NCBI GenBank assembly: GCA_964612295.1
Contig: CAZTDY010000007.1
Coordinates: 36,124-100,123, forward strand
Source of the DNA: CAYQJL01 sp964612295
GTDB taxonomy: Bacteria; Eisenbacteria; RBG-16-71-46; CAIMUX01; WJJG01
DNA length: 64,000 nucleotides
Reading direction: 5' to 3'
The notes beneath the pieces are model-generated. The model was not told where the DNA came from, did no database searches, and saw nothing but the letters and a program-made list of their open reading frames with translations. Position 1 is the first letter of the stretch; every line of letters begins with the position of its first letter. Position numbers and translations under genes: made by a program. This document shows, piece by piece, positions 50,955-61,148 of the stretch.

Positions 50955-52205
50955 CTACGCTCCTCTATGGCGCACAGGCCGCCTGGGCGATCGAGCCGAC
51001 CGCCCACCACGCGACCGTCGCCGACCGTTGCGGGCACCTCGAGTGGACTGCGCCCGCGCATCCTCCTGGGGACGCACCGGGCCGCCGCCGTTCTCGCCGT
51101 CGCGCTCGCCCTCCATCCCGTACTTCAGAAGCGCCTGTGCGATCTTCTGGGCGGCCTCGGGCCGGGCGAGGGTCAACGTGCTAATTGACATTTCGCGCAA
51201 GATTTGAGGCGTGTCAACGAACTTCAGAATCGCCGCGGTCAGCTTCTCAGGTTTCAGCTCTTTGTCCAGGATCATCTCGGCCGCTCCGGCGTCGGCCATG
51301 GCCTGCGCATTGGCCTCCTGGTGGTTGTGTGTAGCGTACGGGAACGGAACGAGAATCGCGGGTTTTCCACAGGCGGTGATCTCCGCCAGGGTCATGGCCC
51401 CCGCCCGGGCGACGACCAGATCCGCCAGCGCGTAGGCATCCCCCATCTCCTGGATGAAGGGCCTAACGCAGGCTTCGTGCCGCCACCGCGACAGACGCCC
51501 CCGCACGAAGCTCAGATCGCGCCGGCCGGTCTGCATGATGAACTGCAGGTCGTTTCGATCGCGAAGGAGCTTCCGGATCGCCCCCACCGCGGCGCGGTTG
51601 ATCGATCGCGCCCCCTGACTCCCTCCGATGACGAGCACCGTCGTGCGGTCACGCCTCAAACCGAACTCGGCGAGGCCCCGCAGGCGGTCACCGTCCAGAA
51701 TCGTCTTGCGAATCGGGTTGCCCGAGAGCTTCAGGTGCCCCCGTTTGGCGAACCAACGCCGCGCCGCGGGCAGATTCAGGTGCACCTCCCGGGCCATGCG
51801 GGCGAGCACACGATTGGTCATCCCGGGAACGCTGTTCTGCTCATGCAAAACCAGGGGGGTGCGCCTGAGGACTCCCGCCAGAGAAACCGAGCCCGACACG
51901 TATCCCCCGGTGGCGAAGACCACATCGGGGTCGAAACGGGACAGAATGCGCATCGACGCGAACAGGCCCCGCAGAGTCGTCCAGAGGACCATGGGGATAT
52001 GGAGCCAGCGTTTCCCCAAGAGTCCGGTGGCCGGCACCGGCTCGAAGGTGTAGCCCGCTTCAGGAACCGCCTTGGCTTCTAAGCCCCGCGATCCGCCCAC
52101 GAACAGGATCTCGGTCTCCGGGGCCGCCTTGGTGATCGCCTCGGCCACAGCTATCCCTGGGAAGACGTGGCCTCCGGTGCCTCCCCCGGTGATCAGGATT
52201 CTCAC
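50955..52205 (-). CDS. murG: UDP-GlcNAc transferase MurG with basic C-terminal tail
   Basis: The 416-residue protein has the MurG motifs TGGGTGGHVFPGIAVAEA, FATGGYVSGSVSLAG, GGSQGARSIN and RAGAMTLAEI. It makes lipid II at the membrane. The last 55 residues (after ALLKYGMEGE) are Arg/Gly-rich and have no match in normal MurG, which is about 360 residues. Overlap with ftsW is ATGA. Confidence 0.95.
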   Translation of the reverse strand: MRILITGGGTGGHVFPGIAVAEAITKAAPETEILFVGGSRGLEAKAVPEAGYTFEPVPATGLLGKRWLHIPMVLWTTLRGLFASMRILSRFDPDVVFATGGYVSGSVSLAGVLRRTPLVLHEQNSVPGMTNRVLARMAREVHLNLPAARRWFAKRGHLKLSGNPIRKTILDGDRLRGLAEFGLRRDRTTVLVIGGSQGARSINRAAVGAIRKLLRDRNDLQFIMQTGRRDLSFVRGRLSRWRHEACVRPFIQEMGDAYALADLVVARAGAMTLAEITACGKPAILVPFPYATHNHQEANAQAMADAGAAEMILDKELKPEKLTAAILKFVDTPQILREMSISTLTLARPEAAQKIAQALLKYGMEGERDGENGGGPVRPQEDARAQSTRGARNGRRRSRGGRSARSPRRPVRHRGA

Positions 52206-53407
52206 GCTCTTCTCCTCGCAAAGGGTGTCCGCACCAAACTAAGCGCCTTCGATTCAGATCGATCCCGCCCTTCCACGCGCCGGCTCGATACCGACAGAAC
52301 CAGACCCAGTCCGAGTAGATTCGCGATCAGGGCGCTCCCCCCGAACGAAACCAACGGAAAAGGAATGCCGGTGGTGGGCGCCCAACCCAGGCAGACCGCC
52401 GTGTGCAGCAGGGACCCGAACAACATCTGCAGGCCGACACCGTAGCAGAATAACTCACCGAACCGGGATTCACATCGATGGCCCAGCAGAAAAACTCGCC
52501 ACAGAATGAAACCGGTCAGGGCAAACAGCAGAACCAAGCTCACGAATCCGCCTTCCTCCGCCACGATGCTGAGGATGAAGTCGGTGTGGGGATCGGGCAG
52601 GAAGAAGAACTTCTGCAGACCCTTCCCCCAGCCAAGCCCGAAGAGGCCGCCTGATCCGACCGCGACCACGGATTGTTCGGGCTGGAACCCGAGCGCCCCC
52701 ACGCCACCCTTGAGGAACGAGAGAATGCGCGCCAGGTGATACCCCTTGCCGGTCACCAGGGCCAGTCCGGCCGCCCCCGACAGGGCCGCCAGGGCCAGGA
52801 GGGCCAATCGCCAGAGCGACGCGCCGGCCAGGAACAGGAGGCCGAACCCGGTCACGGCGATCAGGAGGGCTTGGCTCATGTGGGGCTGCGCCGCCACCAG
52901 CCCCGCCGTCAATCCGATGATGCCCGCCGGCAACCACAGGCCGCGCCAACTCCGGAGCTTGATCTCCCGGTCGGCGAGCGTTCCGGCCAGCATGAGCATC
53001 ATCGCGAAGCGCGCGAATTCCGAGGGCTGAAGCACAAACCCGCCCAGCCGGAGCCAGCGGCGCGCACCGCGAACGGTCACGCTGAGGTCGGTCGGCAGGA
53101 AGAGAACGGCCAGCATGAGCACCAGGCCGCCCCAGGCGAACCAGCGCACCCGCCCGCGCAAGATTCGCGCATCCAATTGGGCAACCACCAACAGCAGGCC
53201 CACGCCCAACACACAGCGGAAGAACTGCGCTTGCAGAAAGGTGAGATCATCTCCGTGTCGCATCTGGCCGAGTGCACAGCTGCTCGAGTAGACCATCAGA
53301 AGGCCCCAGCCCGCGAGGCTGAGCACCGTCCACAGAAGCCAGCGGTCGAGGCGGCGGGAGTTCGTGCCCTGGAGGCTGTCTCTCAGGAAGCCGGCGTAGT
53401 CGGTCAT
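52202..53407 (-). CDS. ftsW: Peptidoglycan glycosyltransferase FtsW
   Basis: The 401-residue SEDS-family membrane protein has about ten membrane helices, FVLQPSEFARFAMMLMLAG, PHMSQALLI, and the C-terminal ATTGIPFPLVSFGGSALIAN-like signature (APTTGIPFPLVSFGGS). It polymerises septal glycan with FtsI. I chose the ATG at 53407, overlapping murD by ATGA. Confidence 0.95.
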   Translation of the reverse strand: MTDYAGFLRDSLQGTNSRRLDRWLLWTVLSLAGWGLLMVYSSSCALGQMRHGDDLTFLQAQFFRCVLGVGLLLVVAQLDARILRGRVRWFAWGGLVLMLAVLFLPTDLSVTVRGARRWLRLGGFVLQPSEFARFAMMLMLAGTLADREIKLRSWRGLWLPAGIIGLTAGLVAAQPHMSQALLIAVTGFGLLFLAGASLWRLALLALAALSGAAGLALVTGKGYHLARILSFLKGGVGALGFQPEQSVVAVGSGGLFGLGWGKGLQKFFFLPDPHTDFILSIVAEEGGFVSLVLLFALTGFILWRVFLLGHRCESRFGELFCYGVGLQMLFGSLLHTAVCLGWAPTTGIPFPLVSFGGSALIANLLGLGLVLSVSSRRVEGRDRSESKALSLVRTPFARRRA

Positions 53408-54825
53408 CGGGGGCGTTTCTCCTCGCTCCTCATGGGGGCCTGGGCCATGCGGCGCTGGACAGAGGCCCGGAAGGCCTCTCCGCGCTCCTCGTAGTTGCGG
53501 AACATGTCGAAGCTCGCACACCCCGGGCTGAGCAGCACCACACCCTGCGGTTCGGCGGCGCGCAGGGCGCGTGAGATCGCATCCTCAAAGCTCTCGGCGC
53601 GTTCGCTCGCCACCTCGGGCCAGGCCGCCTGGACCAGCTCGGCGGCCTCTCCCACCGCCACCAGATGTTTGACCGCCTGTTGGGCAAGTTCACCGAGAGC
53701 GCTGAAGTCGCCGCCCTTGTCGCGGCCGCCGGCGATCAAGATCACCGGCTCGGGATAGCTCTGCAAGGCGACCCGCAGCGAGTCGACGTTGGTGGACTTC
53801 GAATCGTTGATCATCCGAACGCGGCCGATCCGGCCGACATCCTCCAAGCGATGGGGCAATCCACCGAAATCGCGCAGGCCCGGCACAAGCGCGCGCACAT
53901 CGTCGACCAGCGCGCTTCCCAGAGCCAGAGCGACCATCCCGTTGACCAGGTTGTGGGGACCCGGCAGGGCCAGTTCATCGAGGGCGAGAAGCGCGATCTC
54001 CTCTTCGGCGCTCCGCCAGATGAGATAACCGTCGCGCCCGAACAGATTCGCCTCTCGGTCCGGCTCGAGGGCACAGGTGAGCGTGCGCATCGGCAGGTCC
54101 TGTCCGGGCGGGATACACATTTCGGGCCCCAGGGCGAGCAAGTCCGCTCCGTCCTGATTGCGGACCATCGACCACTTGGCCGCGGCATAGGCCTCAAACG
54201 TACCGTGGCGATCGAGATGATCCGGAGTGATGTTGAGAATCGCGGCCGCGCGGGGATGGAAATCGGGACTGTCCTCGAGCTGGAAACTCGACACCTCGAC
54301 AACGAACACGGTATCCGGTCCCTCTTCCAGAACGGCCCGGCTCAGGGCGTGACCGATGTTGCCCGCGGCCAGGGCCTTGATCCCGGCCCGCTGGAGCAGG
54401 TGCGCCGCCCACGCGGTCGTCGTGGATTTACCGTTCGTGCCGGTAATCGCCAGCAGGGGGGTCTTGACGCTGTGCGCGGCGAGATCGACCTCCGAGCGCA
54501 CGGGGATCCCGAGCTCTCGCGCCTCCCGAAGCAGCGGGACCTCGGCGGGCACCCCCGGGCTACGAATCAGCAAGCGGCAATCGGCGAGTGCACCGGATGG
54601 ATGCTCGCCCGTGATGAGTTCGGCGCCCCGGCCCCCGAGCGGTGCCCAGGCCTCCTCGGCCTCCGGGCTCATCCGCTGTTCAAAGGCCAGGACCCGGCAC
54701 CCGCTGACCAGCAGGAGTTCGGCCGCGCCCAGTCCCGAGCGTCCCAAACCAACCACGGCCACCTGGTCACCGGGGTTCAATCCCGGCGGAAGGGCCGTGT
54801 GTTCAGGTTTCCGTTCGGCAATCAC
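53404..54825 (-). CDS. murD: UDP-MurNAc-L-Ala--D-Glu ligase MurD
   Basis: The 473-residue Mur ligase has VAVVGLGRSGLGAAELLL, the P-loop TGTNGKSTTTAW, NITPDHLDRH and NDSKSTNVDSLRVAL. It adds D-Glu. It lies 9 nt after the mraY stop and overlaps ftsW. Confidence 0.97.
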   Translation of the reverse strand: MIAERKPEHTALPPGLNPGDQVAVVGLGRSGLGAAELLLVSGCRVLAFEQRMSPEAEEAWAPLGGRGAELITGEHPSGALADCRLLIRSPGVPAEVPLLREARELGIPVRSEVDLAAHSVKTPLLAITGTNGKSTTTAWAAHLLQRAGIKALAAGNIGHALSRAVLEEGPDTVFVVEVSSFQLEDSPDFHPRAAAILNITPDHLDRHGTFEAYAAAKWSMVRNQDGADLLALGPEMCIPPGQDLPMRTLTCALEPDREANLFGRDGYLIWRSAEEEIALLALDELALPGPHNLVNGMVALALGSALVDDVRALVPGLRDFGGLPHRLEDVGRIGRVRMINDSKSTNVDSLRVALQSYPEPVILIAGGRDKGGDFSALGELAQQAVKHLVAVGEAAELVQAAWPEVASERAESFEDAISRALRAAEPQGVVLLSPGCASFDMFRNYEERGEAFRASVQRRMAQAPMRSEEKRPR

Positions 54826-54834
54826 GCGTACCCC

Positions 54835-55920
54835 CTACTGCAGTTTCAGGGTCGACAAGGTCAGCAGCGCCAGCAGGATCGAGATGATCCAGAAGCGGAT
54901 GACCACCTTCGTCTCGGGCCAGTCACCCAACTCGAAGTGATGATGAAGCGGTGCCATTCGAAACACCCGCTTGCCGTATAGCTTATAGGACAGGACCTGA
55001 ATCACAACCGAGAGCACCTCGGCCACGAACAGCGCACCCACCAGGCTCAGCAGCAACTCCTTCTTGATCAGCACGGCGACCGTGCCCAGGGCGCCCCCCA
55101 TCGCCAGGCTGCCGGTGTCCCCCATGAACACCTCCGCCGGATGGGCGTTGAACCAGAGAAACCCGAGCGCCGCCCCCACGAAGGCCGCGCAGAAGATCGT
55201 GAGCTCGCCGGCCCCCTCCAGGAAGGGGATGTTCAGGTAGTCGCTGAAGCCGGTGTGCCCGGACACATAGGCCAACGCCGCAAAGGCGGCCGCGGGGGGC
55301 GCGACCATGCCGATCGCCAGCCCGTCGAGCCCGTCCGAGAGGTTCACGGCATTGCTCGAGCCGGTAATGACCACGACAACGAACGGAATGTACAACCAGC
55401 CGAGCGAAAGGAACGTGTCCTTCATGAAGGGAACCGCCGTCTTGCTGCTGAGCCCCCCGTACAAGTCGGCCTGGAGAATGACCCATCCGACCGTGATGCC
55501 GGCCGCGACCTGGACGACCAGCTTGTAACGCCCCATCAGCCCGCCGGGCCGTTTGGCGACGACGTTCAAGTAGTCGTCGAGAAATCCGAGCGCGCCCATG
55601 ACCAGGGTGACGCCCAGGGCCAGCTGGATCTGCAGGTTGGTCAGATCCGCCCAGAGCAGCGTTGGCACAGCGATTGCCGCCAGGATCAACAGCCCGCCCA
55701 TCGTGGGGGTTCCCTGCTTGCTGTAGTGGCTCTCGGGGCCGTCCTTGCGCACCTGTTGCCCCACCTTGAGTCGACGGAGCCGGCGAATGAGCCAGGGACC
55801 CAAGACGAAGCAGAGCAGGAGGGCGGTGACCGCGGCATAGGCCGACCGAAATGTGATGTAGCGGAAAACGTTGAATCCGCCGAACAGGTCGGTCAGTGGA
55901 TCCAGCAGGTGATACAGCAC
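54835..55920 (-). CDS. mraY: Phospho-N-acetylmuramoyl-pentapeptide transferase MraY
   Basis: The 361-residue membrane protein has KQGTPTMGGLLILAAIA, the acidic FLDDYLNVV, NAVNLSDGLDGLAIG and MGDTGSLAMGGALG, with a C-terminal APLHHHFELGDWPETKVV. It makes lipid I. Ten membrane helices are evident. Confidence 0.98.
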   Translation of the reverse strand: MLYHLLDPLTDLFGGFNVFRYITFRSAYAAVTALLLCFVLGPWLIRRLRRLKVGQQVRKDGPESHYSKQGTPTMGGLLILAAIAVPTLLWADLTNLQIQLALGVTLVMGALGFLDDYLNVVAKRPGGLMGRYKLVVQVAAGITVGWVILQADLYGGLSSKTAVPFMKDTFLSLGWLYIPFVVVVITGSSNAVNLSDGLDGLAIGMVAPPAAAFAALAYVSGHTGFSDYLNIPFLEGAGELTIFCAAFVGAALGFLWFNAHPAEVFMGDTGSLAMGGALGTVAVLIKKELLLSLVGALFVAEVLSVVIQVLSYKLYGKRVFRMAPLHHHFELGDWPETKVVIRFWIISILLALLTLSTLKLQ

Positions 55921-55922
55921 GT

Positions 55923-57416
55923 CTAGTCCTCCCCCGCCGATTCGGGCGCATCTTTGAGCACCCCCAGAGCCTCCACGACCTGTTCCAAGGCCGCCGAGCG
56001 CGCGCCCTTGACCAGCACGAGATCATCCGATTTGAGGTAGCCGCGGAGGAATCTGACCGCTTCCTGGTGCTCCGTGCACCACAGCACCTGGTTGATGCCC
56101 GCCGCTTGCGCGACCGGCGCGGTCTTCCGGGCTTCCTCGCCGAAGAATACGCCCGCGTCGCAGAATCCAGCCGCCTCTCCAACCTGGCGGTGCAAATCCT
56201 CGCTGTATTCCCCCAGCTCTTTCATTCCGCCGAAGACGAACACCTTGCGGCCGTCACACGGAACGCGCTCCAAGAATCCCAGGTTCTGAACCGTCGCTTC
56301 AGGTGAGGCGTTGTACATGTCGAGCAGCCACCGCACCCCTTTGGCCATCCGAACCTGCATCCGGCCCTCTGCGGCTTCGAGGGCGGCCAACTTGCCGGTC
56401 TCGATGGTTTGTTCGCCCAACGCGCGCAGGGCGGCCACCGCCGCGAGGGCCGATCTCGCGCTTCCCTCTCCCAGGAGGTTCATGTGCACGGGATCGGGCA
56501 GCCCGTCGATCCGCAAGTTCGTCGACTCCAATGTCGTGATGAGATCGGATCCCCGAACCCCAGCGCTCTCGCTGAATCCGAAGGTGAGCGTCCGCCCCGG
56601 CCACTTCTCGGCCACCGCCTTGGCCAGCGGTTCATGGTCGTCGGGATAGACGAGAATCCCCTCGGGATCCAGGCCGTCGATGATGGCCAGCTTCTCCTGG
56701 AGCACACCGTCGGGTCCGCCCAAGAATCCACCGTGCGCCTGGCCGATGCTGGTGATGACCGCGACCTGCGGCCGCACCATCTTGCTGAGCAGGGAAATCT
56801 CGCCCGGTTGGTTGGTGCCCAGCTCGAGGATCGCTCGCCGGGTGGTGGTGCGCAACGTGAGTAGCGTCAATGGCACACCGATCTGATTGTTGAAGTTCCC
56901 GGCGGTGCCGATCAGATCCTCCGCCGGACGCAACAGGGCGAGGATCATCTCTTTGGTGGTCGTCTTGCCGCTCGAACCGGTCACGGCCACCACGCGCGGA
57001 TCCACGGCCGATCGCAGCTCGGCCCCCCACTGCTGAAGGGCGATGAGCGGGTCATCCACCAGAAGGTGAATGCCCAGCGCGCGGGCTGCCTTGCGGCGAC
57101 TCCACCAGGAGCGTTCCGCCAGGGCGGCCCCCGCGCCGGCCTGAAACGCATCGGAGATGAACCGGTGTCCGTCGGTCTGGCTCCCGGGCAGGGGCACGAA
57201 CATCTCCCCACCCGCGATTTCACGGCTGTCGATGGTCACCCCCGAAAGCACCAGCGAATTGACCAGGCGCCAATCCTCCGGGGAAATCCCGGCCACGGTC
57301 GCTCCGGTCATGCGCGCGATCGCCGCCAGTGACCAGGGATGTTCGGCAGCCTTGGGCGCGAGGGACTCAGTCCCCGACCCGTTGCCTCCATCGAATCCAT
57401 CCATGGCATCGGTCAC
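55923..57416 (-). CDS. murF: UDP-MurNAc-tripeptide--D-Ala-D-Ala ligase MurF
   Basis: The 497-residue Mur ligase has DSREIAGGEMFVPLPG, the P-loop TGSSGKTTTKEMI, LELGTNQPGEISLL and DMYNASPEA. It adds D-Ala-D-Ala. The start overlaps murE by ATGA. Confidence 0.96.
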   Translation of the reverse strand: MTDAMDGFDGGNGSGTESLAPKAAEHPWSLAAIARMTGATVAGISPEDWRLVNSLVLSGVTIDSREIAGGEMFVPLPGSQTDGHRFISDAFQAGAGAALAERSWWSRRKAARALGIHLLVDDPLIALQQWGAELRSAVDPRVVAVTGSSGKTTTKEMILALLRPAEDLIGTAGNFNNQIGVPLTLLTLRTTTRRAILELGTNQPGEISLLSKMVRPQVAVITSIGQAHGGFLGGPDGVLQEKLAIIDGLDPEGILVYPDDHEPLAKAVAEKWPGRTLTFGFSESAGVRGSDLITTLESTNLRIDGLPDPVHMNLLGEGSARSALAAVAALRALGEQTIETGKLAALEAAEGRMQVRMAKGVRWLLDMYNASPEATVQNLGFLERVPCDGRKVFVFGGMKELGEYSEDLHRQVGEAAGFCDAGVFFGEEARKTAPVAQAAGINQVLWCTEHQEAVRFLRGYLKSDDLVLVKGARSAALEQVVEALGVLKDAPESAGED

Positions 57417-59014
57417 AATCTGCTCTCCTGTTCAGATTGCCCTGACTCGGGGTCACTCTCCTCTGCCGGCCACCGCTGGGCGAGAAGCTCCCGCGCGACG
57501 TCACGATCATCGAACGGGGTGGTCCGGTCCTGAAAGACCTGCGTCGTCTCCGCGCCCCGGCCGGCAATCACCACCGTATCCCCATCACGCGCGAAGTCAA
57601 ATGCGTGGGCGATGGCTGCGCGCCGATCGACCACCGCGGTGTGGGAGACGCAGCCCGGCAGGCCATCTTCGATCGCCACGATGATCGCTTCGGGCCTCTC
57701 CGAACGCGGGTTGTCGGTGGTCAGAATGATCTCGTCGGCCCGGCGACCGGCGACCGCCCCCATGTCGGGGCGTTTCGTGGCATCCCGGTCTCCGCCACAC
57801 CCGAAGACGGCGATCAGACGGCCGGAGGTGATCGCCCGCGCCGCCTGCAAGACGTGATCGAGGGCATCGGCCGTGTGGGCGTAATCGACGACCACCGTGA
57901 AAGGCTGACCGCAGCGAATGGTCTCGAAGCGTCCGGGCACCGGCCCCAAGGCGCGCATCCCCTTGACCACTTCAGCGGGCTTGAGCCCCAGACCCAAGCA
58001 GACCGCGGTCGAGATCGCGAGATTCTCAACCTGAAACGAACCCACCAGATCCGCCTCGACCGTGAACTTCTTCCTCTTCCATGAGAACGTCACTCTCGTT
58101 CGATCCGGGGCGGCCTCGGATTCGACAACGCGCAGGTCGGCGCCCGTCGTGTCCCCGACCACAATCCGGGATCCCGTGTCGCGGGCGGCCAATTCCCGGC
58201 CGAGGTCGTCGGCCAGGTTGAGAACGGCTAGGACCGGACCCTCGCCTGGGCCTCGACCACGGGCCTCGGCATCGAACAGCCTCTCTTTCGCGGCCCGGTA
58301 TCCTGCCGGGTTCCGATGATAGTCGAGATGATCGGCGGCCACATGGGTGAGCGCGACGACGCTGAACTGGCTTCCGTAAACGCGATACTGCGAGAGGGCA
58401 TGGGAGGAGATCTCGGCGACTACATCGTCGATGCCCTGACGCTGCAGCGAGGCGAGGACTTCCTGAAAGACGGGAGCCTCCGGGGTGGTGGGCTGCCAGC
58501 GGCGGTAAGCCTCGGCCTCTGCAGCAGGCAGCTTGCACAGATCATCCCAGGACTGCACCGCTTCATCGTCGCCTCTGAGTCCCAGCGTCCCGGCGGCCAC
58601 CGCCCGGCGACCGGCGGCGGAGAGGATCTGTCTCACGATCCAGCAGCAGGTTGTTTTTCCATCGGTCCCCGTGATCCCCACGAGCCGCAGCTTGCCGGTC
58701 GGATCGCCATGGTAGGCACAGGCCATCAGAGACATCACCGCCCGGGCATTGCGCGCGCTGAGCACCGGACCACCGAAGTCCGGCGGCGTTTCGGGGTTTC
58801 CCTCGATCACCACGGCCACCGCTCCGCCCTCGGCAGCCTGGGGGAGAAACCGCAATCCGTCGGTTCGCAGGCCGGGCAGGGCGAAGAAGAGGTCACCCGG
58901 CCCGGCGCGGCGGCTGTCCCAACAGAGTCCGCTGATCTCGGGGTTCACCGCGGGCTCGGGGGAAACCTCCCAGAGCGCAGCGGGAACCACGGAGGAAAGA
59001 TCAGCGAGTTTCAC
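57413..59014 (-). CDS. murE: UDP-MurNAc-L-Ala-D-Glu--diaminopimelate ligase MurE
   Basis: The 533-residue Mur ligase has DSRRAGPGDLFFALPG, the P-loop GTDGKTTCCWI, and TTDNPRSERPEAI. The DNPR motif marks enzymes that add meso-diaminopimelate, which fits a Gram-negative wall. It overlaps ftsI by 14 nt. Confidence 0.96.
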   Translation of the reverse strand: MKLADLSSVVPAALWEVSPEPAVNPEISGLCWDSRRAGPGDLFFALPGLRTDGLRFLPQAAEGGAVAVVIEGNPETPPDFGGPVLSARNARAVMSLMACAYHGDPTGKLRLVGITGTDGKTTCCWIVRQILSAAGRRAVAAGTLGLRGDDEAVQSWDDLCKLPAAEAEAYRRWQPTTPEAPVFQEVLASLQRQGIDDVVAEISSHALSQYRVYGSQFSVVALTHVAADHLDYHRNPAGYRAAKERLFDAEARGRGPGEGPVLAVLNLADDLGRELAARDTGSRIVVGDTTGADLRVVESEAAPDRTRVTFSWKRKKFTVEADLVGSFQVENLAISTAVCLGLGLKPAEVVKGMRALGPVPGRFETIRCGQPFTVVVDYAHTADALDHVLQAARAITSGRLIAVFGCGGDRDATKRPDMGAVAGRRADEIILTTDNPRSERPEAIIVAIEDGLPGCVSHTAVVDRRAAIAHAFDFARDGDTVVIAGRGAETTQVFQDRTTPFDDRDVARELLAQRWPAEESDPESGQSEQESRL

Positions 59015-61148
59015 AGGCTACATCTCCAGTCTGGAGGGCATCGCGCCGAGCCAACGAAGCTTCCGCGCTCGCCCAGATCGTGCAGAGGGTCCCGGGCGCG
59101 ACTTCTCTGCCCGAGACCGGTTCCTGCCGCGTCACCCAACCACGACCTTGTACACTCATCATGATCCCGGCCTCGGCCAGAACGGCCATCGCCCGGCGCA
59201 GCGACAGCCCCTTCACGTCAGGAACCACGATGGTCTCTTCCTGCGCGAGGCCCGCCAACGACAGCTCGACGATTGTACCCTCCGAAACGGCTCGCAGTGC
59301 GGGGGGATGCATGGCTTCGACCCGCTCGCCGAGTCCGTCCAACACCGGCACCAAGCCCACGCGATGCAGGGCGCGGCGGGCGGCCAGGGGGGTCAGACCC
59401 CGGACGTCGGGGATTCTTACCCGCGTGAGCTGGGGCGCCGATCCGGCCTCCATCAGCCAGGGATGCTCTTCGGTCATCCAGGCCACGTCGCGCATGATCG
59501 CGCCAAACACGGGGACGGCCGCGTCGGAGGCGTGCAGATCACCGGGACAGCGCACGATCACCTGGCACAGAATGCGGGGATCATCGTAGGGCGCGAAGCC
59601 GCAGAAGGTCAGGATGTGTTCGTCTTCCAGGTATTCATTCAGCTCGTTGTCGAAAATTTGCGCGGTTCCGGTTTTTCCCGCCGGCGGGAACCAGGAGAGC
59701 TCGGCCGCCTTTCCCGTGCCACCCGTCACCGTCAGCCTGAGCAGCTCGCGCAGGGTGTGCGCGGTTTCCGCGCCGACCGCCTGACGAACCCGTACCGGTT
59801 CGAATCTGTCGATGAGCTTCCCATCGCCGTCCACGACGGCCGACACGATGAGCGGTTTCATGAGCACGCCGTCGTTTGCGATCGCCGCCATGGCCATGGC
59901 CATCTGGAGCGCGCTGCAGGACACCTCCTGCCCATAGGCCATCGTGATGAGCGAACGATCGGACCAGTACTCGTCCAGCGGATGCGGCAGCGACCCGGCC
60001 GCTTCGGCCGAAAGCCCCACCCCGGTGCTCAGGCCGAAGCCCAGGTTCTGCGACGTCTGGTACAGGGCGTCCCATCCGGTCTGTTCGGCGACCTTGCCGG
60101 CCCCGATGTTCGAGGAACCGCTGAATGCTTCCGCGATGGTGACGACTCCGAAGGGGCGGTGATCGCGAATGCGACCGCACGTCAGGACGCGAACGCCGCT
60201 CAAGCAGTCCACACTATCGGTCGGTGCGATGATGCCGTTCTCGAACGCCGCAGCGTAGGTGGCGATTTTGAACGTGCTGCCCGGCTCATAGAGATCCATC
60301 ACGCAGTGAACTTTGAGCTGCTCGTTGCTCTCCCACTGCCCGGCGAGAGGATCCAGTCCCGGCTCCTCGACGAGCGCCAGGATTTCGCCGCTCTTCGGAT
60401 CGAGCATGATCACCGAGCCGCAGATCGCGTTCGATGCGAGCATCCCTTCGCGCAACCGGTGACGAGCGATGGTCTGGAGCTGGGCGTCCAGCGTCAGCAC
60501 CAAACCGTGTCCGCTGTCCGGATCTTCGATGACCTGCTCGGGGGGGGCATTCTGGGTCAGCCCCCCACCGGTCTGGAAACGCATCGTCAGTCCGGGTGAG
60601 CCCTGCAGCCACCCGTCGTACTGCCATTCCAGCCCGCTTCGCCCGGACCCATCCACGCCGGTCACCCCAATGAGTTGAGGGGCGATGGCGCCCGCGGGGT
60701 AGAACCTCTTCATCTCCGGGTGCAGTTCGACGGCCCGATGGGCGTCATCCAGGGCATGCAAGACCGGGGTGGAGATCCAGCGCCTCTGAATCCAGTGAAA
60801 CGAAGCCCGATCCTTCGGGCTCCGGGTGATCACCTCGGCCCGGCTGGGCGTACAGGCGCCGGCGCGAATGAGGAGTTCAGCCAGTTCCTCGCGATCAGTG
60901 TCCTTCCTGACGCGCACGGCCAGGGAGGGGTTTTCCATCGTGCAGGCCAGAACCCGGCCGTGCCGATCGAAGATGGTGCCGCGAACGCCGGGCAGCGTGT
61001 CGACGCGGGCCTGCTGGTGCGATGCCTTGGCCTCGTAGTATTGATGCCGTACGAGGGTCAGGTAAGCGCCCCGTCCCAGAAGGGCGAGCCAGCTGATCAT
61101 GGCCACCACCAGGACAAAGAGGATACGGCCGCGCATCGGTCCTCTCAT
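59001..61148 (-). CDS. ftsI: Septal peptidoglycan transpeptidase FtsI (PBP3) with C-terminal PASTA domains
   Basis: The 715-residue protein has one N-terminal membrane helix (about 9-29), the PBP dimerisation motif RGTIFDRHGRVLA, and the transpeptidase motifs S291TFK, SSN (345-347) and KTGTAQ (492-497). Two PASTA repeats follow (about 565-700, IPDVRGLTPLAARRAL, VPDVKGLSLRRAMAVL). PASTA domains bind peptidoglycan and are more typical of Gram-positive and deltaproteobacterial PBPs. I chose the ATG at 61148 (ATGA overlap with ftsL). Confidence 0.95.
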   Translation of the reverse strand: MRGPMRGRILFVLVVAMISWLALLGRGAYLTLVRHQYYEAKASHQQARVDTLPGVRGTIFDRHGRVLACTMENPSLAVRVRKDTDREELAELLIRAGACTPSRAEVITRSPKDRASFHWIQRRWISTPVLHALDDAHRAVELHPEMKRFYPAGAIAPQLIGVTGVDGSGRSGLEWQYDGWLQGSPGLTMRFQTGGGLTQNAPPEQVIEDPDSGHGLVLTLDAQLQTIARHRLREGMLASNAICGSVIMLDPKSGEILALVEEPGLDPLAGQWESNEQLKVHCVMDLYEPGSTFKIATYAAAFENGIIAPTDSVDCLSGVRVLTCGRIRDHRPFGVVTIAEAFSGSSNIGAGKVAEQTGWDALYQTSQNLGFGLSTGVGLSAEAAGSLPHPLDEYWSDRSLITMAYGQEVSCSALQMAMAMAAIANDGVLMKPLIVSAVVDGDGKLIDRFEPVRVRQAVGAETAHTLRELLRLTVTGGTGKAAELSWFPPAGKTGTAQIFDNELNEYLEDEHILTFCGFAPYDDPRILCQVIVRCPGDLHASDAAVPVFGAIMRDVAWMTEEHPWLMEAGSAPQLTRVRIPDVRGLTPLAARRALHRVGLVPVLDGLGERVEAMHPPALRAVSEGTIVELSLAGLAQEETIVVPDVKGLSLRRAMAVLAEAGIMMSVQGRGWVTRQEPVSGREVAPGTLCTIWASAEASLARRDALQTGDVACETR

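Noticed and set aside
58749..60599. 616-codon plus-strand frame opposite murE and ftsI
   Set aside because: Both minus-strand genes are certain. The plus frame is a high-GC shadow. The same holds for long plus frames at 21110-22894, 49560-51188 and 16863-18131.
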